Notes under the pieces: generated by a model
What the model was told of the DNA's origin: nothing
Database searches by the model: none
Seen by the model: only the letters and a program-made list of their open reading frames with translations
In this document: piece by piece, positions 33,967 through 43,203 of the stretch
Position numbering within the stretch: the stretch's first letter is position 1
Layout of the letters: every line of letters starts with the position of its first letter
Program-made: the position numbers and the translations under genes
NCBI GenBank assembly: GCA_017550655.1
Contig: JAFZOK010000018.1
Span: 62,001-126,000, forward strand
Length of the DNA: 64,000 nt
Reading direction: 5' to 3'
Source: Bacteroidales bacterium
GTDB lineage: Bacteria; Bacteroidota; Bacteroidia; Bacteroidales; UBA932

Positions 33967-34983
33967 ATGTCTTTCATCGGTCAGATACAAAACCTCAAAA
34001 GCCTCTCGATAGTAGGGCTGGAGAAGAACACCGGAAAGACAGTGTGTTTGAATTATATCCTGGAAAGGTTACCGTCATCCTTTCACGTGGCGGTAACCTC
34101 TATCGGGATAGACGGGGAGAGCAAGGATCAGGTGACCGGAACGGCCAAGCCTGAGATAATACTCAAGGAAGGTACCATTTTTTCCACTTCAGAAGTGTTT
34201 TACGCCCGCAGGCAGCTGCTCAGCGATCTTCTGGAGATAACTTCCGAGAGGAGTTCATTGGGCAGGATAGTCACTGCCCGCGTGGTGAGAGGGGGAAAGG
34301 TGATGCTGAGCGGACCTTCGTCTGCCCAGTCCCTGTCCCGATGGGTTCAGAGCGTGGAGAAATTCACGCCGGACCTTACGATTGTGGACGGGGCGCTTTC
34401 GAGGCTAAGCAGCGCTTCTCCCATAATCAGCGAAAGTCTGATACTTACGACGGGTGCAGCCTATTCGCCTGATTTGGAGACCCTTGTAAGAAGGACACAG
34501 TTCATTGTGGAATTGGTGCGGCTGGATGTGGCAGAGGAAAAGTATCGCTCTGCATTTGACGGCAGGGAAAAGGGTGTGTGGGGAATGGACAAGGAGGGGA
34601 ATGTAATAGATTTCCAGGTGGAATCCTCCCTTGCCATAGACAAGATTAAGGATGATTTGACGGGAAGGTGCGAGGCGGTTTTCGTAGCGGGAGCTTTGAC
34701 GGACAGGTTCCTGGGCCTGATTTCAGACTCGAAGAGAGTCGGGGAAATCGAGCTGGTGGTGAGCGATTTCACCAAGATATTCGTCAGCGAGCAGAACTGG
34801 AGGATTATCCTCAGGAAAGGAGGTAAACTCAAGGTGCTCAGACGCAGCAAGCTGATAGCCGTATGCGTCAATCCGGTTTCTCCACGGGGAATCGTGCTGG
34901 ATTCGGATTTGCTTTGCAGGAAAATGTATGAGGCCGTTGGAGTGCCTGTATATGATATAGTTAAGAACGGAGAAAACATTTAG
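33967..34983 (+). CDS. kamB: KamB, lysine 5,6-aminomutase reactivase subunit
   Basis: 338 residues. The N-terminus has a P-loop-like GLEKNTGKT (residues 17-25, Lys24). The remainder is alpha/beta without further motif I can name. It lies between kamA and the MutS-like kamC, the place of KamB in lysine-fermenting bacteria. With KamC it is thought to restore the B12-dependent KamDE after cofactor damage; the division of work is known only from family annotation. Stop and next start are 2 bp apart. Confidence 0.85.
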   Translation: MSFIGQIQNLKSLSIVGLEKNTGKTVCLNYILERLPSSFHVAVTSIGIDGESKDQVTGTAKPEIILKEGTIFSTSEVFYARRQLLSDLLEITSERSSLGRIVTARVVRGGKVMLSGPSSAQSLSRWVQSVEKFTPDLTIVDGALSRLSSASPIISESLILTTGAAYSPDLETLVRRTQFIVELVRLDVAEEKYRSAFDGREKGVWGMDKEGNVIDFQVESSLAIDKIKDDLTGRCEAVFVAGALTDRFLGLISDSKRVGEIELVVSDFTKIFVSEQNWRIILRKGGKLKVLRRSKLIAVCVNPVSPRGIVLDSDLLCRKMYEAVGVPVYDIVKNGENI

Positions 34984-34985
34984 CG

Positions 34986-36386
34986 ATGTTACTTAGAGAA
35001 TGTCTTGATATTCCTTGCGGGTTGAGGTTCATGGTTGATGAACTTCAGCTGCAGTCGTCTTACGGCCGCAGCCGCCTCCTGCAGTCTCCGTTCATGACAG
35101 ACAGAGGGGAAATTGAAAAGACTCTCGGAAGGCTGGAAGACTGTTTCCGCACACTGTATGTGGACGGTGACGGAAAGGCTTCATCCGCACTGGCATCCCT
35201 GAAGCACAGGCTTATGTGCCTCAGAGACATAAGCGGAACCCTGGACCGCCTGTCAAGGGATTTGGTTCTTGACGACGTGGACCTGTTCGAAGTCAAGTAC
35301 CTGGCGCTTCTGGCCGGAAACGTGGCCAAGGATGTCAAGGCTCTCGGCCTGGCGGTGGATATTCCGGACCTTTCTCAGGTGGTTTCCATACTGGATCCGG
35401 AGGGTATGAAGATAGAGAGCTTCTATGTGTATGACATTTATTCCAAGGAACTTGGAAGGATAAGGGCGGATATAAGGAAGCTTCAGGGACTTTCTCCGGA
35501 ACTCAAACTTACATCGCCGAGGCTTCTGGAACTCCTGGAAAAGGAGAGGCTTGTGGAAAGGGACATAAGGGAGAACCTCTCTCATCTCCTGAAGAACCAT
35601 CTCTCCGAGATCAAGGCCGGTATGGACGCTATGGGAGACTTGGATGTTCTTCTTGCCAAAGCCCTGCAGATGAAGATGATGGGGCTTTGCATACCGAAGG
35701 TCTCCGATGACTGTGGAACCTCTTACGCGGGAATGTTCCATCCTTATATAGTCCACGTCTACCAGAACCAGGCTGCAGTAGGGGGAAAGAAGCGGGTTTT
35801 CATGCCAGTGGATCTGCAGTTCGGCCTGGAGAGCGTTACAATAATCGGGGCGAATATGGGCGGAAAGAGCGTTGTCCTGAAGATGACCGCCCTGAACCAG
35901 CTCCTCTTCCAGTTCGGGTTTGGAGTGGCTGCAAAGAGTGCTGTAATAGACATTAAGGAAGATATAAGAGTTTGCATCGGCGACGACCAGGACCTTGCCT
36001 CCGGCCTGAGTTCCTTTGCGGGAGAAGTCAAGGCGATTGACAATGTCCTCAAGGGAATGCGGACAGGAAACCGGATGCTTGCCCTGATAGACGAGCCTGC
36101 CAGGACAACCAACCCGATAGAGGGTACGGCATTGGTTACGGCACTTTTGAACATATTGAAAGACAAGAAGATATCCGTTCTTATGACAACCCATTACAAT
36201 GTGCCGGGAGATTTCTTCCGCCGCCTGAAGGTGAGGGGTCTGACAGACGGAAAGATGGATTACACGCTGATAGAGACATCCGAGGGAGAGATTCCGCACG
36301 AGGCCATAAACGTGGCCCGCAGCCTGGATATCGACCCTGTGTGGCTCGGCGAAGCGGAAAAGATATTGAATGAAAGTAAAGATTAA
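34986..36386 (+). CDS. kamC: KamC, MutS-like ATPase of the lysine 5,6-aminomutase reactivase
   Basis: 466 residues. The C-terminal half is a MutS-type ABC ATPase: Walker A is GANMGGKS (residues 288-295), Walker B is LALIDEPARTTNP, and the switch is LMTTHYNVPG. The N-terminal half is the helical MutS core without a mismatch-binding domain. It therefore acts as a remodelling ATPase and not in mismatch repair. Codes directly after kamB and before kamD, which supports the reactivase role for KamDE. Confidence 0.88.
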   Translation: MLLRECLDIPCGLRFMVDELQLQSSYGRSRLLQSPFMTDRGEIEKTLGRLEDCFRTLYVDGDGKASSALASLKHRLMCLRDISGTLDRLSRDLVLDDVDLFEVKYLALLAGNVAKDVKALGLAVDIPDLSQVVSILDPEGMKIESFYVYDIYSKELGRIRADIRKLQGLSPELKLTSPRLLELLEKERLVERDIRENLSHLLKNHLSEIKAGMDAMGDLDVLLAKALQMKMMGLCIPKVSDDCGTSYAGMFHPYIVHVYQNQAAVGGKKRVFMPVDLQFGLESVTIIGANMGGKSVVLKMTALNQLLFQFGFGVAAKSAVIDIKEDIRVCIGDDQDLASGLSSFAGEVKAIDNVLKGMRTGNRMLALIDEPARTTNPIEGTALVTALLNILKDKKISVLMTTHYNVPGDFFRRLKVRGLTDGKMDYTLIETSEGEIPHEAINVARSLDIDPVWLGEAEKILNESKD

Positions 36387-36416
36387 TATAAGTACTTCAC
36401 GACAAACTGACTGAAT

Positions 36417-37976
36417 ATGCAGAGTAAAGTAGGTTTAGATTTTGAAAAAGTCGCTTTGGCCAAATCCCTGGCAGAGAAGGTTGCGGTCGAGGTTCAGACT
36501 TTTGTGGAGCGCTATACTACCGTAGCTACGGAAAGGACCATCGCCCGCGCCCTGGGCATAGACGGCGTGGACGAGAGTGCCGTCCCGCTTCCTAACGTTC
36601 TGGTAGAGCAGCTCAAGGAGAAGGGAGTGCTGTCGCAGGGAGTGATGTTCTACATCGCCAATGCGATGATAGCCACCGGCCTGACTCCTCAGCAGATTGC
36701 TGAAAAAATTGCAAACGAGGGCTTCGATATTACAAAGGAAGCCCGCATAACCGATCCGAAGGTGCTTCAGGCTGCACTCCAGCCTGTGATCGATTCAACC
36801 ATCGAGAGGATAAGAAATCACCGCCTTCGCAGAGAAAAATACGTTGCGGAATATGGTGAGGATCGCGCGCGCCCGTACATATATGTAATCGTGGCCACGG
36901 GTAACATCTACGAGGATGTGGTCCAGGCCCAGGCTGCAGCAAGGCAGGGTGCCGATATCATAGCCGTTATCCGTACAACCGGACAGAGCCTTCTGGACTA
37001 TGTGCCTTATGGAGCAACTACAGAGGGATTCGGCGGAACCTTCGCCACCCAGGAGAACTTCCGCATTATGCGCAAGGCCCTGGACGAGGTAGGTGAGGAA
37101 CTTCACCGCTATATCCGCCTTTGCAACTACTGCTCAGGACTTTGCATGCCTGAAATCGCCATTATGGGAGCTCTGGAAGGCCTGGATGTGATGCTCAACG
37201 ATGCCCTATACGGAATCCTTTTCCGCGACATCAACATGCAGCGCACCCTGATCGACCAGTATTTCTCCAGGATAATCAACGGCTTCGCAGGCGTTATAAT
37301 AAACACCGGCGAGGACAACTACTTGACCACTGCAGATGCTATCGAGGCCGCACATACCGTGCTGGCTTCAGACCTCATAAACGAGCAGCTGGCTCTATTT
37401 GCCGGACTGCCTGAAGAGCAGATGGGATTGGGCCACGCGTTCGAGATGGATCCTATGCACAAGAACGGATTTCTTCTGGAACTGGCTCAGGCACAGATGA
37501 CTAGGGAAATATTCCCTAAGGCTCCGCTGAAGTATATGCCACCTACAAAGTTCATGACAGGCAACATTTTCAGAGGCCATATCCAGGATGCCCTGTTCAA
37601 CATCGTGGGCATCTGGACACATCAGGGCCTTCAGCTTCTTGGTATGCCGACCGAGGCAATCCACACTCCGTTCATGAGCGACCGTTTCCTCTCCATCGAG
37701 AACGCCAACTACATTTTCAACAACCTCCACGATATCGGTGAGGAAGTTGAGTTCAAGGAGGGAGGAATCATCCGCACCCGCGCAAAGGAAGTGCTTGACA
37801 ACGCGATTGCACTGCTTAAGGAAATGACCACGGAAGGTCTTTTCAACACCCTGGAACAGGGCAAGTTCGGCGATGTGAAGCGTCCTAAGAACGGCGGTAA
37901 GGGACTTGACGGCGTAACCGAGAAGGGAGCCAATTACATGAATCCGTTTGTTGAACTGATGAAAGGGAGGAAATAG
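36417..37976 (+). CDS. kamD: Lysine 5,6-aminomutase alpha subunit
   Basis: 519 residues. TIM-barrel subunit of the adenosylcobalamin/PLP enzyme that turns beta-lysine into 3,5-diaminohexanoate. Recognisable by MQSKVGLDFEKVALAKSLAEKVA at the start, PYIYVIVATGNIYEDVVQAQAAARQGADIIAVIRTTGQSLLDYVPYG and GHAFEMDPMHKNGFLLELAQAQM. Length is the family standard. The beta subunit starts 2 bp later, so the two are made together. Confidence 0.97.
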   Translation: MQSKVGLDFEKVALAKSLAEKVAVEVQTFVERYTTVATERTIARALGIDGVDESAVPLPNVLVEQLKEKGVLSQGVMFYIANAMIATGLTPQQIAEKIANEGFDITKEARITDPKVLQAALQPVIDSTIERIRNHRLRREKYVAEYGEDRARPYIYVIVATGNIYEDVVQAQAAARQGADIIAVIRTTGQSLLDYVPYGATTEGFGGTFATQENFRIMRKALDEVGEELHRYIRLCNYCSGLCMPEIAIMGALEGLDVMLNDALYGILFRDINMQRTLIDQYFSRIINGFAGVIINTGEDNYLTTADAIEAAHTVLASDLINEQLALFAGLPEEQMGLGHAFEMDPMHKNGFLLELAQAQMTREIFPKAPLKYMPPTKFMTGNIFRGHIQDALFNIVGIWTHQGLQLLGMPTEAIHTPFMSDRFLSIENANYIFNNLHDIGEEVEFKEGGIIRTRAKEVLDNAIALLKEMTTEGLFNTLEQGKFGDVKRPKNGGKGLDGVTEKGANYMNPFVELMKGRK

Positions 37977-37978
37977 AT

Positions 37979-38767
37979 ATGAGTGAAGGTCTATATTCAA
38001 TGGAGGCCAAGAATTACGACAAGACTCTTGACCTGAAGAAAGTAAAGCCGTACGGAGATACGATGAACGACGGCAAGGTGCAGTTGAGTTTCACCCTCCC
38101 CGTTCCGGCAGGTCCGGAAGCCATCGAGGCCGCAAAGCAGCTGCTGAAGAAGATGGGATTCGAGAATCCTCTGGTAGTGTTCTCCCAGGAGTTGACTCCG
38201 GGGTTCACCTTCTTCAACTGCTACGGAAGCAGCACCATGACAGTTAATTACGCAGATATCTACGTGCCAAAGGTTGAATCCAAGACCATGAGCATGGAGG
38301 CTTGCGACGAATACATAAGCGAGAAGATCGGCCGTCCTCTGGTTGTGGTTGGAGCCAGCACCGGAACCGACGCGCATACGGTAGGTATCGACGCTATTAT
38401 GAATATGAAGGGATATGCCGGACACTACGGCCTGGAGCGTTACAAGATGATCGAGGCTTACAACCTCGGAAGCCAGGTTCCTAACGAGGAGTTCCTGGCC
38501 AGGGCCATTGAGCTCAAGGCTGACGCTCTCCTTGTAAGCCAGACTGTTACGCAGAAGGATGTGCATATCCAGAACCTGACCAACCTCATCGAGCTTATGG
38601 ATGCGGAAGGCCTCAGGGACAAAATGATTGTGGTTTGCGGCGGAGCCCGTATCAGCCACGAGCTGGCAAAGGAGCTGGGCTATGACGCAGGCTTCGGCAC
38701 CAACACCTATGCGGATGATGTGGCAAGCTTCATCGCCGAGGAATTCGTTAAAAGGAACAATAAGTAA
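37979..38767 (+). CDS. kamE: Lysine 5,6-aminomutase beta subunit
   Basis: 262 residues. Carries both cofactors: the B12-binding DxHxxG is Asp131-Ala-His133-Thr-Val-Gly136, and the PLP lysine is Lys144 (IMNMKGYAGHYG). Both numbers are those of the characterised clostridial enzyme. The N-terminal dimerisation part has the conserved KPYGDTMNDGKVQLSFTLP. The ATG at 37979 is used since the family starts M-S-(S/E)-G-L-Y-S. Confidence 0.97.
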   Translation: MSEGLYSMEAKNYDKTLDLKKVKPYGDTMNDGKVQLSFTLPVPAGPEAIEAAKQLLKKMGFENPLVVFSQELTPGFTFFNCYGSSTMTVNYADIYVPKVESKTMSMEACDEYISEKIGRPLVVVGASTGTDAHTVGIDAIMNMKGYAGHYGLERYKMIEAYNLGSQVPNEEFLARAIELKADALLVSQTVTQKDVHIQNLTNLIELMDAEGLRDKMIVVCGGARISHELAKELGYDAGFGTNTYADDVASFIAEEFVKRNNK

Positions 38768-38798
38768 CTAACAATATTAATTCATTAAATATACGATT

Positions 38799-39464
38799 AT
38801 GGATAAACAGCAAATTAGAGAGTTTATTGCCAAGCGTGCTGCCCTTGAAGTTAAGGACGGTGACGTTGTGAATCTGGGTATCGGTCTTCCGACCCTTATT
38901 CCTAACTATCTCCCTGAGGGAGTGACTGTGACAATCCAGTCTGAGAACGGATGCCTCGGAATGGCAGCAGATCCTGCACTTTCCGGCGGAACGAGAGATC
39001 CTCACTGGATCGATGCCGGCGGCGGATACATCTCACACGAGGCAGGTGCCGCATCTTTCGATTCTGCCACCAGCTTCGGCATGGTTCGCGGAGGCCACAT
39101 CAACGTAACCTTCCTGGGTGCCCTGGAAGTTGACGAGAAGGGAGACCTTGCAAACTGGATCATCCCTGGTAAGAGAGCTCCTGGAATGGGTGGTGCCATG
39201 GACCTTCTGGTAGGTGCCAACAGAGTTATCCTTACTATGGAGCACACTGCAAAGGGCAACCCTAAGATCCTGAAAAAGTGCCGCTTGCCTCTGACAGCAG
39301 CAGGTCAGGTAAATATGATCATCACCGAGATGGGAGTGATGAACATCACCCCAGAGGGAATCGTTCTCAGCGAAATCAACCCTGAGTTCACCCCTGAGCA
39401 GGTTCAGGCCGCTACCGAGGCTACACTCATCATTTCACCGGATTTGAAGAAGATAGAACTTTAG
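38799..39464 (+). CDS. atoA: Butyrate/acetate-acetoacetate CoA-transferase, subunit B
   Basis: 221 residues, beta subunit. The catalytic Glu lies in the SENGCLGM motif near residue 52 (family pattern SENG..G). LGIGLPTLIPNYLP and GGAMDLLVGANRVI match the family. It pairs with AtoD, encoded eight genes upstream at the operon front. Together they would release butyrate and reload CoA on acetoacetate made by Kce. Confidence 0.94.
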   Translation: MDKQQIREFIAKRAALEVKDGDVVNLGIGLPTLIPNYLPEGVTVTIQSENGCLGMAADPALSGGTRDPHWIDAGGGYISHEAGAASFDSATSFGMVRGGHINVTFLGALEVDEKGDLANWIIPGKRAPGMGGAMDLLVGANRVILTMEHTAKGNPKILKKCRLPLTAAGQVNMIITEMGVMNITPEGIVLSEINPEFTPEQVQAATEATLIISPDLKKIEL

Positions 39465-39476
39465 AATTTTAACAAT

Positions 39477-40619
39477 ATGGATTTCGAACTTACTAAATCC
39501 CAGAAACTCTTCCAGCAGATGATCAGGGAGTTCGCCGAGAAAGAGGTGAAGCCTATCGCTGCAGAAGTGGACGAGGAAGAGAAATTCCCTACGGAGAATA
39601 TCAAGAAGCTCGGCAAGTTGGGCGTCCTTGGTATTCCTACGCCAAAGAATTATGGCGGCGCAGGTGGAGACCACGTAATGTACACCATTGCAGTTGAGGA
39701 ACTTTCAAGAGTTTGCGCAACTACTGGCGTTATCGTTTCCGCCCACACTTCACTTTGCGAGGACGCAATCCTCGACAACGGAACCGAGGAGCAGAAGCAG
39801 AAGTACATCCCTAAGCTCGCAAGCGGCGAGTGGATCGGAGCTTTCGGTCTTACCGAGCCTAACGCCGGAACAGACGCTTCCGCACAGCAGACAATGGCTG
39901 TTGCAGACGGAGACGACTACATCCTCAACGGAACCAAGATATTCATCACTAACGCAGGCGAGGCTGATGTATACGTAATTGCCACTATGACAGACAAGTC
40001 CAAGGGCAACAAGGGTATCACCACCTTCATCGTCGAGGCTACAACTCCTGGCTTCTCCATCGGAAAGAAGGAGCACAAGATGGGTATCAGGGGCAGCGCT
40101 ACCTGCGAGCTCATTTTCGAGAACTGCAGGGTTCCTAAGGCAAATATGCTCGGCCCTCTGGGTGGCGGATTCGCTGTTGCGATGAAGACTCTGGACGGCG
40201 GCCGTATCGGTATCGCAGCTCAGGCTCTGGGTATCGCTCAGGGAGCTATGGACGAGACCGTCAAGTACTGCAAGGAAAGGAAGCAGTTCGGCAAATCGCT
40301 GAGCCAGTTCCAGAACACCCAGTTCCAGCTTGCAGACCTGCAGACCAGAATCGAGGCAGCAAGATACCTCGTAAGGGCAGCAGCCTGGAAGAAGGATCAC
40401 GGAATGCCTTTCAGCGCAGATGCCGCTATGGCAAAACTCTTTGCGGCCGAGACAGCTATGGATATGACAACCAAGGCAGTCCAGTTCCACGGAGGTTACG
40501 GTTACACAAGGGAATATCCTGTCGAGAGAATGATGAGAGACGCCAAGATCACAGAGATCTACGAGGGTACCTCAGAAGTTCAGAGAATGGTTATTGCCGC
40601 CAAATTGTTCAAGAAGTAA
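39477..40619 (+). CDS. bcd: Butyryl-CoA dehydrogenase (short-chain acyl-CoA dehydrogenase)
   Basis: 380 residues. FAD enzyme that reduces crotonyl-CoA to butyryl-CoA with electrons from EtfAB. Motifs: IGAFGLTEPNAGTDAS, ILNGTKIFITNAGEADVYV, KMGIRGSATCELIFENCRVP, QFHGGYGYTREYPVERMMRDAK and the catalytic Glu in ITEIYEGTSEVQ. Directly followed by etfB and etfA, the arrangement of clostridial Bcd/Etf complexes. Confidence 0.95.
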   Translation: MDFELTKSQKLFQQMIREFAEKEVKPIAAEVDEEEKFPTENIKKLGKLGVLGIPTPKNYGGAGGDHVMYTIAVEELSRVCATTGVIVSAHTSLCEDAILDNGTEEQKQKYIPKLASGEWIGAFGLTEPNAGTDASAQQTMAVADGDDYILNGTKIFITNAGEADVYVIATMTDKSKGNKGITTFIVEATTPGFSIGKKEHKMGIRGSATCELIFENCRVPKANMLGPLGGGFAVAMKTLDGGRIGIAAQALGIAQGAMDETVKYCKERKQFGKSLSQFQNTQFQLADLQTRIEAARYLVRAAAWKKDHGMPFSADAAMAKLFAAETAMDMTTKAVQFHGGYGYTREYPVERMMRDAKITEIYEGTSEVQRMVIAAKLFKK

Positions 40620-40631
40620 AAAAGTCTGATT

Positions 40632-41414
40632 ATGAATATAGTAGTTTGTGTAAAACAAGTTCCGGACACTACCGTTGTAAAGATTGATCCGGTAAAGCAC
40701 ACTCTCATAAGAGATGGCGTTCCTTCCATTATGAATCCTGACGACAAGGGCGGTCTCGAGCTTGCCCTTCAGCTCAAGGAGAAGTGCGGTGCTAACGTAA
40801 CTGTAATTACTATGGGTCCTCCTCAGGCAGACCTGGTTCTCAGGGAAGCTTTCGCAATGGGGGCAGACAGGGCTATCCTTCTTACCAGCAGGGCTTTTGC
40901 AGGTGCAGACACTCTTGCAACCTCCAACGCTCTTGCAGGCGCTCTGAAGGCTATTCCTTACGACCTTATCATCACCGGCCGCCAGGCCATCGATGGAGAT
41001 ACCGCTCAGGTAGGTCCTGAAATGGCTGAGCATCTGGCTCTTCCACAGGTATCCTATGTTGTTGACTGCGAGTACAAGGGCGGCAACAACTTCAGGGTAA
41101 AGAAGGAGACAGAGGACGGCTACGAGATTCTGGATGTCGAGGGTCCTGCGGTATTCACCGTTCTGGCATCCGGCTACAAGGCCAGATACATGAGCGTAGG
41201 AGGCATCGTTGATGCTTTTGACCGCCAGGTAGAGATCTGGACAGAGGCTAACCTCGACATTGATCCTGGAAAACTCGGACTCAAGGGTTCTCCAACCAAG
41301 GTTATGAAGGCATTCACCAAGGCCACCAAGGCAGCAGGCCAGGTTTATGAGGTAGACGCAGAGCAGGCCGTAGATGTCATCATCACCAAGATGAAAGAAA
41401 AGTTTATTATCTAA
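40632..41414 (+). CDS. etfB: Electron transfer flavoprotein beta subunit
   Basis: 260 residues. Binds FAD/NADH-side cofactor and pairs with EtfA. The start MNIVVCVKQVPDTTVVKIDP and the segments TLIRDGVPSIMNPDDKGGLELAL and LIITGRQAIDGDTAQVGPEMAEHL are typical of the group that works with Bcd. That group includes flavin-bifurcating Etfs of clostridia. Whether this one bifurcates cannot be proven by eye. Confidence 0.95.
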   Translation: MNIVVCVKQVPDTTVVKIDPVKHTLIRDGVPSIMNPDDKGGLELALQLKEKCGANVTVITMGPPQADLVLREAFAMGADRAILLTSRAFAGADTLATSNALAGALKAIPYDLIITGRQAIDGDTAQVGPEMAEHLALPQVSYVVDCEYKGGNNFRVKKETEDGYEILDVEGPAVFTVLASGYKARYMSVGGIVDAFDRQVEIWTEANLDIDPGKLGLKGSPTKVMKAFTKATKAAGQVYEVDAEQAVDVIITKMKEKFII

Positions 41415-41433
41415 TTGCCTAATACTGAAAGAA

Positions 41434-42441
41434 ATGAATAAAGCAGATTATAAAGACGTTTACGTTTTCGCCGAACAAAGAGACGGCAAGATCCAGTCTG
41501 TTGCTCTTGAACTTTTGGGAAAGGCAAGAGTGCTTGCAGACGCTCTCGGAGAGAAGGTTGTGGCTTTCTTTCCTGGATACAAGAACACTGAAAGCGCAAA
41601 GGAACTGATTGCATGGGGTGCAGACAAGGTTGTGGTTATGGATGCTCCTGAGCTTGAGCACTATCTTACCGAGCAGTACTCGCAGGCCATGAGCCAGGCT
41701 ATCGACCACTACAAGCCTAGCATCGTGCTTCTGGGTGCAACCACCATCGGAAGAGACCTCGGTCCAAGGCTGGCTTCCAGACTTGCTACCGGTCTTACCG
41801 CAGACTGCACCGGTCTGGATATCTCCGAGGAAAGAGAGCTCCTTATGACCCGTCCTGCATTCGGCGGTAACCTTATGGCTACCATTATGTGTACCGAGCA
41901 CAGGCCTCAGATGTCTACCGTACGTCCGGGTGTTATGCAGAAGGGCACCAAGGATGAGAACCGCCAGGGTGAGATAGAAGCCTTCAACCCTACATTCGAC
42001 CACGCCAAGTTCAAGGTAAAGCTCGTAGAGAGCGTTAAGGAGAACAAGGGTAAGGTTGATATCACCGAGGCCAAGATCCTCGTTTCCGGAGGCCGTGGAG
42101 TTGGAAATCCTGAGGGATTTGCAAAGCTCCAGGCTCTGGCGGACGTTATCGGAGCCCAGGTTTCTTCATCCCGTGCAATGGTTGACGCCGGCGTAATGCC
42201 TCACGAGGTTCAGGTTGGCCAGACCGGAAAGACAGTAAGGCCAGCCCTCTACATGGCTTGCGGTATCAGCGGCGCCATCCAGCACCTTGCAGGTATGGAG
42301 GAGAGTGATTTCATCATCGCGATCAACAAGGACAAGTTTGCTCCTATCTTCAATGTCGCCGATGTAGGTATAGTAGGTGATGTCCACAAAATCATCCCTA
42401 TGCTTACCGAAAAGCTCTCCAAGATGGTTGTGAAGAAGTAA
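41434..42441 (+). CDS. etfA: Electron transfer flavoprotein alpha subunit
   Basis: 335 residues. The C-terminal FAD-binding domain is clear: LVSGGRGVGNPEGFAKL, SSRAMVDAGVMPHEVQVGQTGKTVRP, YMACGISGAIQHLAGM and IINKD-like AINKDKFAPIF..ADVGIVGD. Last gene of the lysine operon, followed by a strong terminator 30 bp on. No extra N-terminal ferredoxin domain is present. Confidence 0.96.
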   Translation: MNKADYKDVYVFAEQRDGKIQSVALELLGKARVLADALGEKVVAFFPGYKNTESAKELIAWGADKVVVMDAPELEHYLTEQYSQAMSQAIDHYKPSIVLLGATTIGRDLGPRLASRLATGLTADCTGLDISEERELLMTRPAFGGNLMATIMCTEHRPQMSTVRPGVMQKGTKDENRQGEIEAFNPTFDHAKFKVKLVESVKENKGKVDITEAKILVSGGRGVGNPEGFAKLQALADVIGAQVSSSRAMVDAGVMPHEVQVGQTGKTVRPALYMACGISGAIQHLAGMEESDFIIAINKDKFAPIFNVADVGIVGDVHKIIPMLTEKLSKMVVKK

Positions 42442-42470
42442 CGGTTACCTTCACTTCAACACTCAAGCAA

Positions 42471-42494
42471 AAAGCCTCCCGATCGGGAGGCTTT
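42471..42494. terminator. Terminator of the lysine operon
   Basis: Perfect palindrome of 10-bp arms AAAGCCTCCC / GGGAGGCTTT with a GATC loop, followed by TCTTGTT. It can serve both the plus-strand operon and the convergent minus-strand genes. Confidence 0.85.
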
Positions 42495-42521
42495 CTTGTT
42501 ATCCGCAATCAAATAGGAATT

Positions 42522-43172
42522 TTATTCTTTTACCCAGAGATAGGTTCCTTCCCTGCACTCCTTTACCAGGCGTAGCATATATTGCTCTTCGATAGCTACG
42601 CATCCTGCAGTTGTCTGGTCGTCAAGATAATCGCAGTGGATAAATATTGCAAATCCCTTGCCCCAGACCACAGGATTGGTGTTGAAGTCTATCGCCATTG
42701 CATATTTATAGGATATCTTGAACTTATACAGATATTCGCTTCTTTTCATTTCCCTACTTCCCGGTTCCAGATCCACCCAGGTGTTGTAATCTTCTTTTTC
42801 TCCTGACCAATAGGATGTCCTCTGTATTTGCCTGTAGGTCATTCCAGCTCCCGGATCCGGCGCATTTCCAAATGAGTACAGCACCTTGAACAGTCCGATA
42901 GGGGTTGTTCCGTCTCCATCATGCCTGTCTGCACTAAGCCCGTTCTTCCCGTAATGGCAAGGCACTTCAAATGCCATTTTCCACCCGGAAGCATCATCAC
43001 AGCCACAGTCCTCACCATCCGTCCTGTTCCACAGACTCAGCTTGTGGTCCTGCACCAGAATTACCTGTTTAACCTCTTTCGGCAGGGTAGATAGTTCCTT
43101 TACCCTTTCATTATCCGTGTCTTTGCAAAAAGCCATAGAAACAAAGCAAATTATAGCGATAATCAGTCTCAT
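42522..43172 (-). CDS. L,D-transpeptidase (YkuD-like) domain protein, secreted
   Basis: 216 residues with a short N-terminal hydrophobic signal (MRLIIAIICFVSMAFC; Cys16 could be lipidated). The fold is recognised from DGTTPIGLFKVLY and the catalytic block FIHCDYLDDQTTAGCVAI, the family pattern of His, then [ST]xGC with the catalytic Cys. The usual H in 'HGC' is replaced by A (TAGCV). Family members cross-link peptidoglycan or attach lipoproteins in the periplasm. It follows the SecD-head lipoprotein by 31 bp, in a run that begins with the AbiE pair. Confidence 0.8.
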   Translation of the reverse strand: MRLIIAIICFVSMAFCKDTDNERVKELSTLPKEVKQVILVQDHKLSLWNRTDGEDCGCDDASGWKMAFEVPCHYGKNGLSADRHDGDGTTPIGLFKVLYSFGNAPDPGAGMTYRQIQRTSYWSGEKEDYNTWVDLEPGSREMKRSEYLYKFKISYKYAMAIDFNTNPVVWGKGFAIFIHCDYLDDQTTAGCVAIEEQYMLRLVKECREGTYLWVKE

Positions 43173-43203
43173 GTTTCAAAGTTAATAAATATCCCAATAC
43201 TTT

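Noticed and set aside
35253-36299. 348-codon minus-strand open frame
   Set aside because: Antisense to KamC, which carries MutS ATPase motifs.
34986-36386. MutS2 or mismatch-repair protein
   Set aside because: Only the ATPase and core are present, with no mismatch-binding or Smr domain, and the operon context fits KamC.
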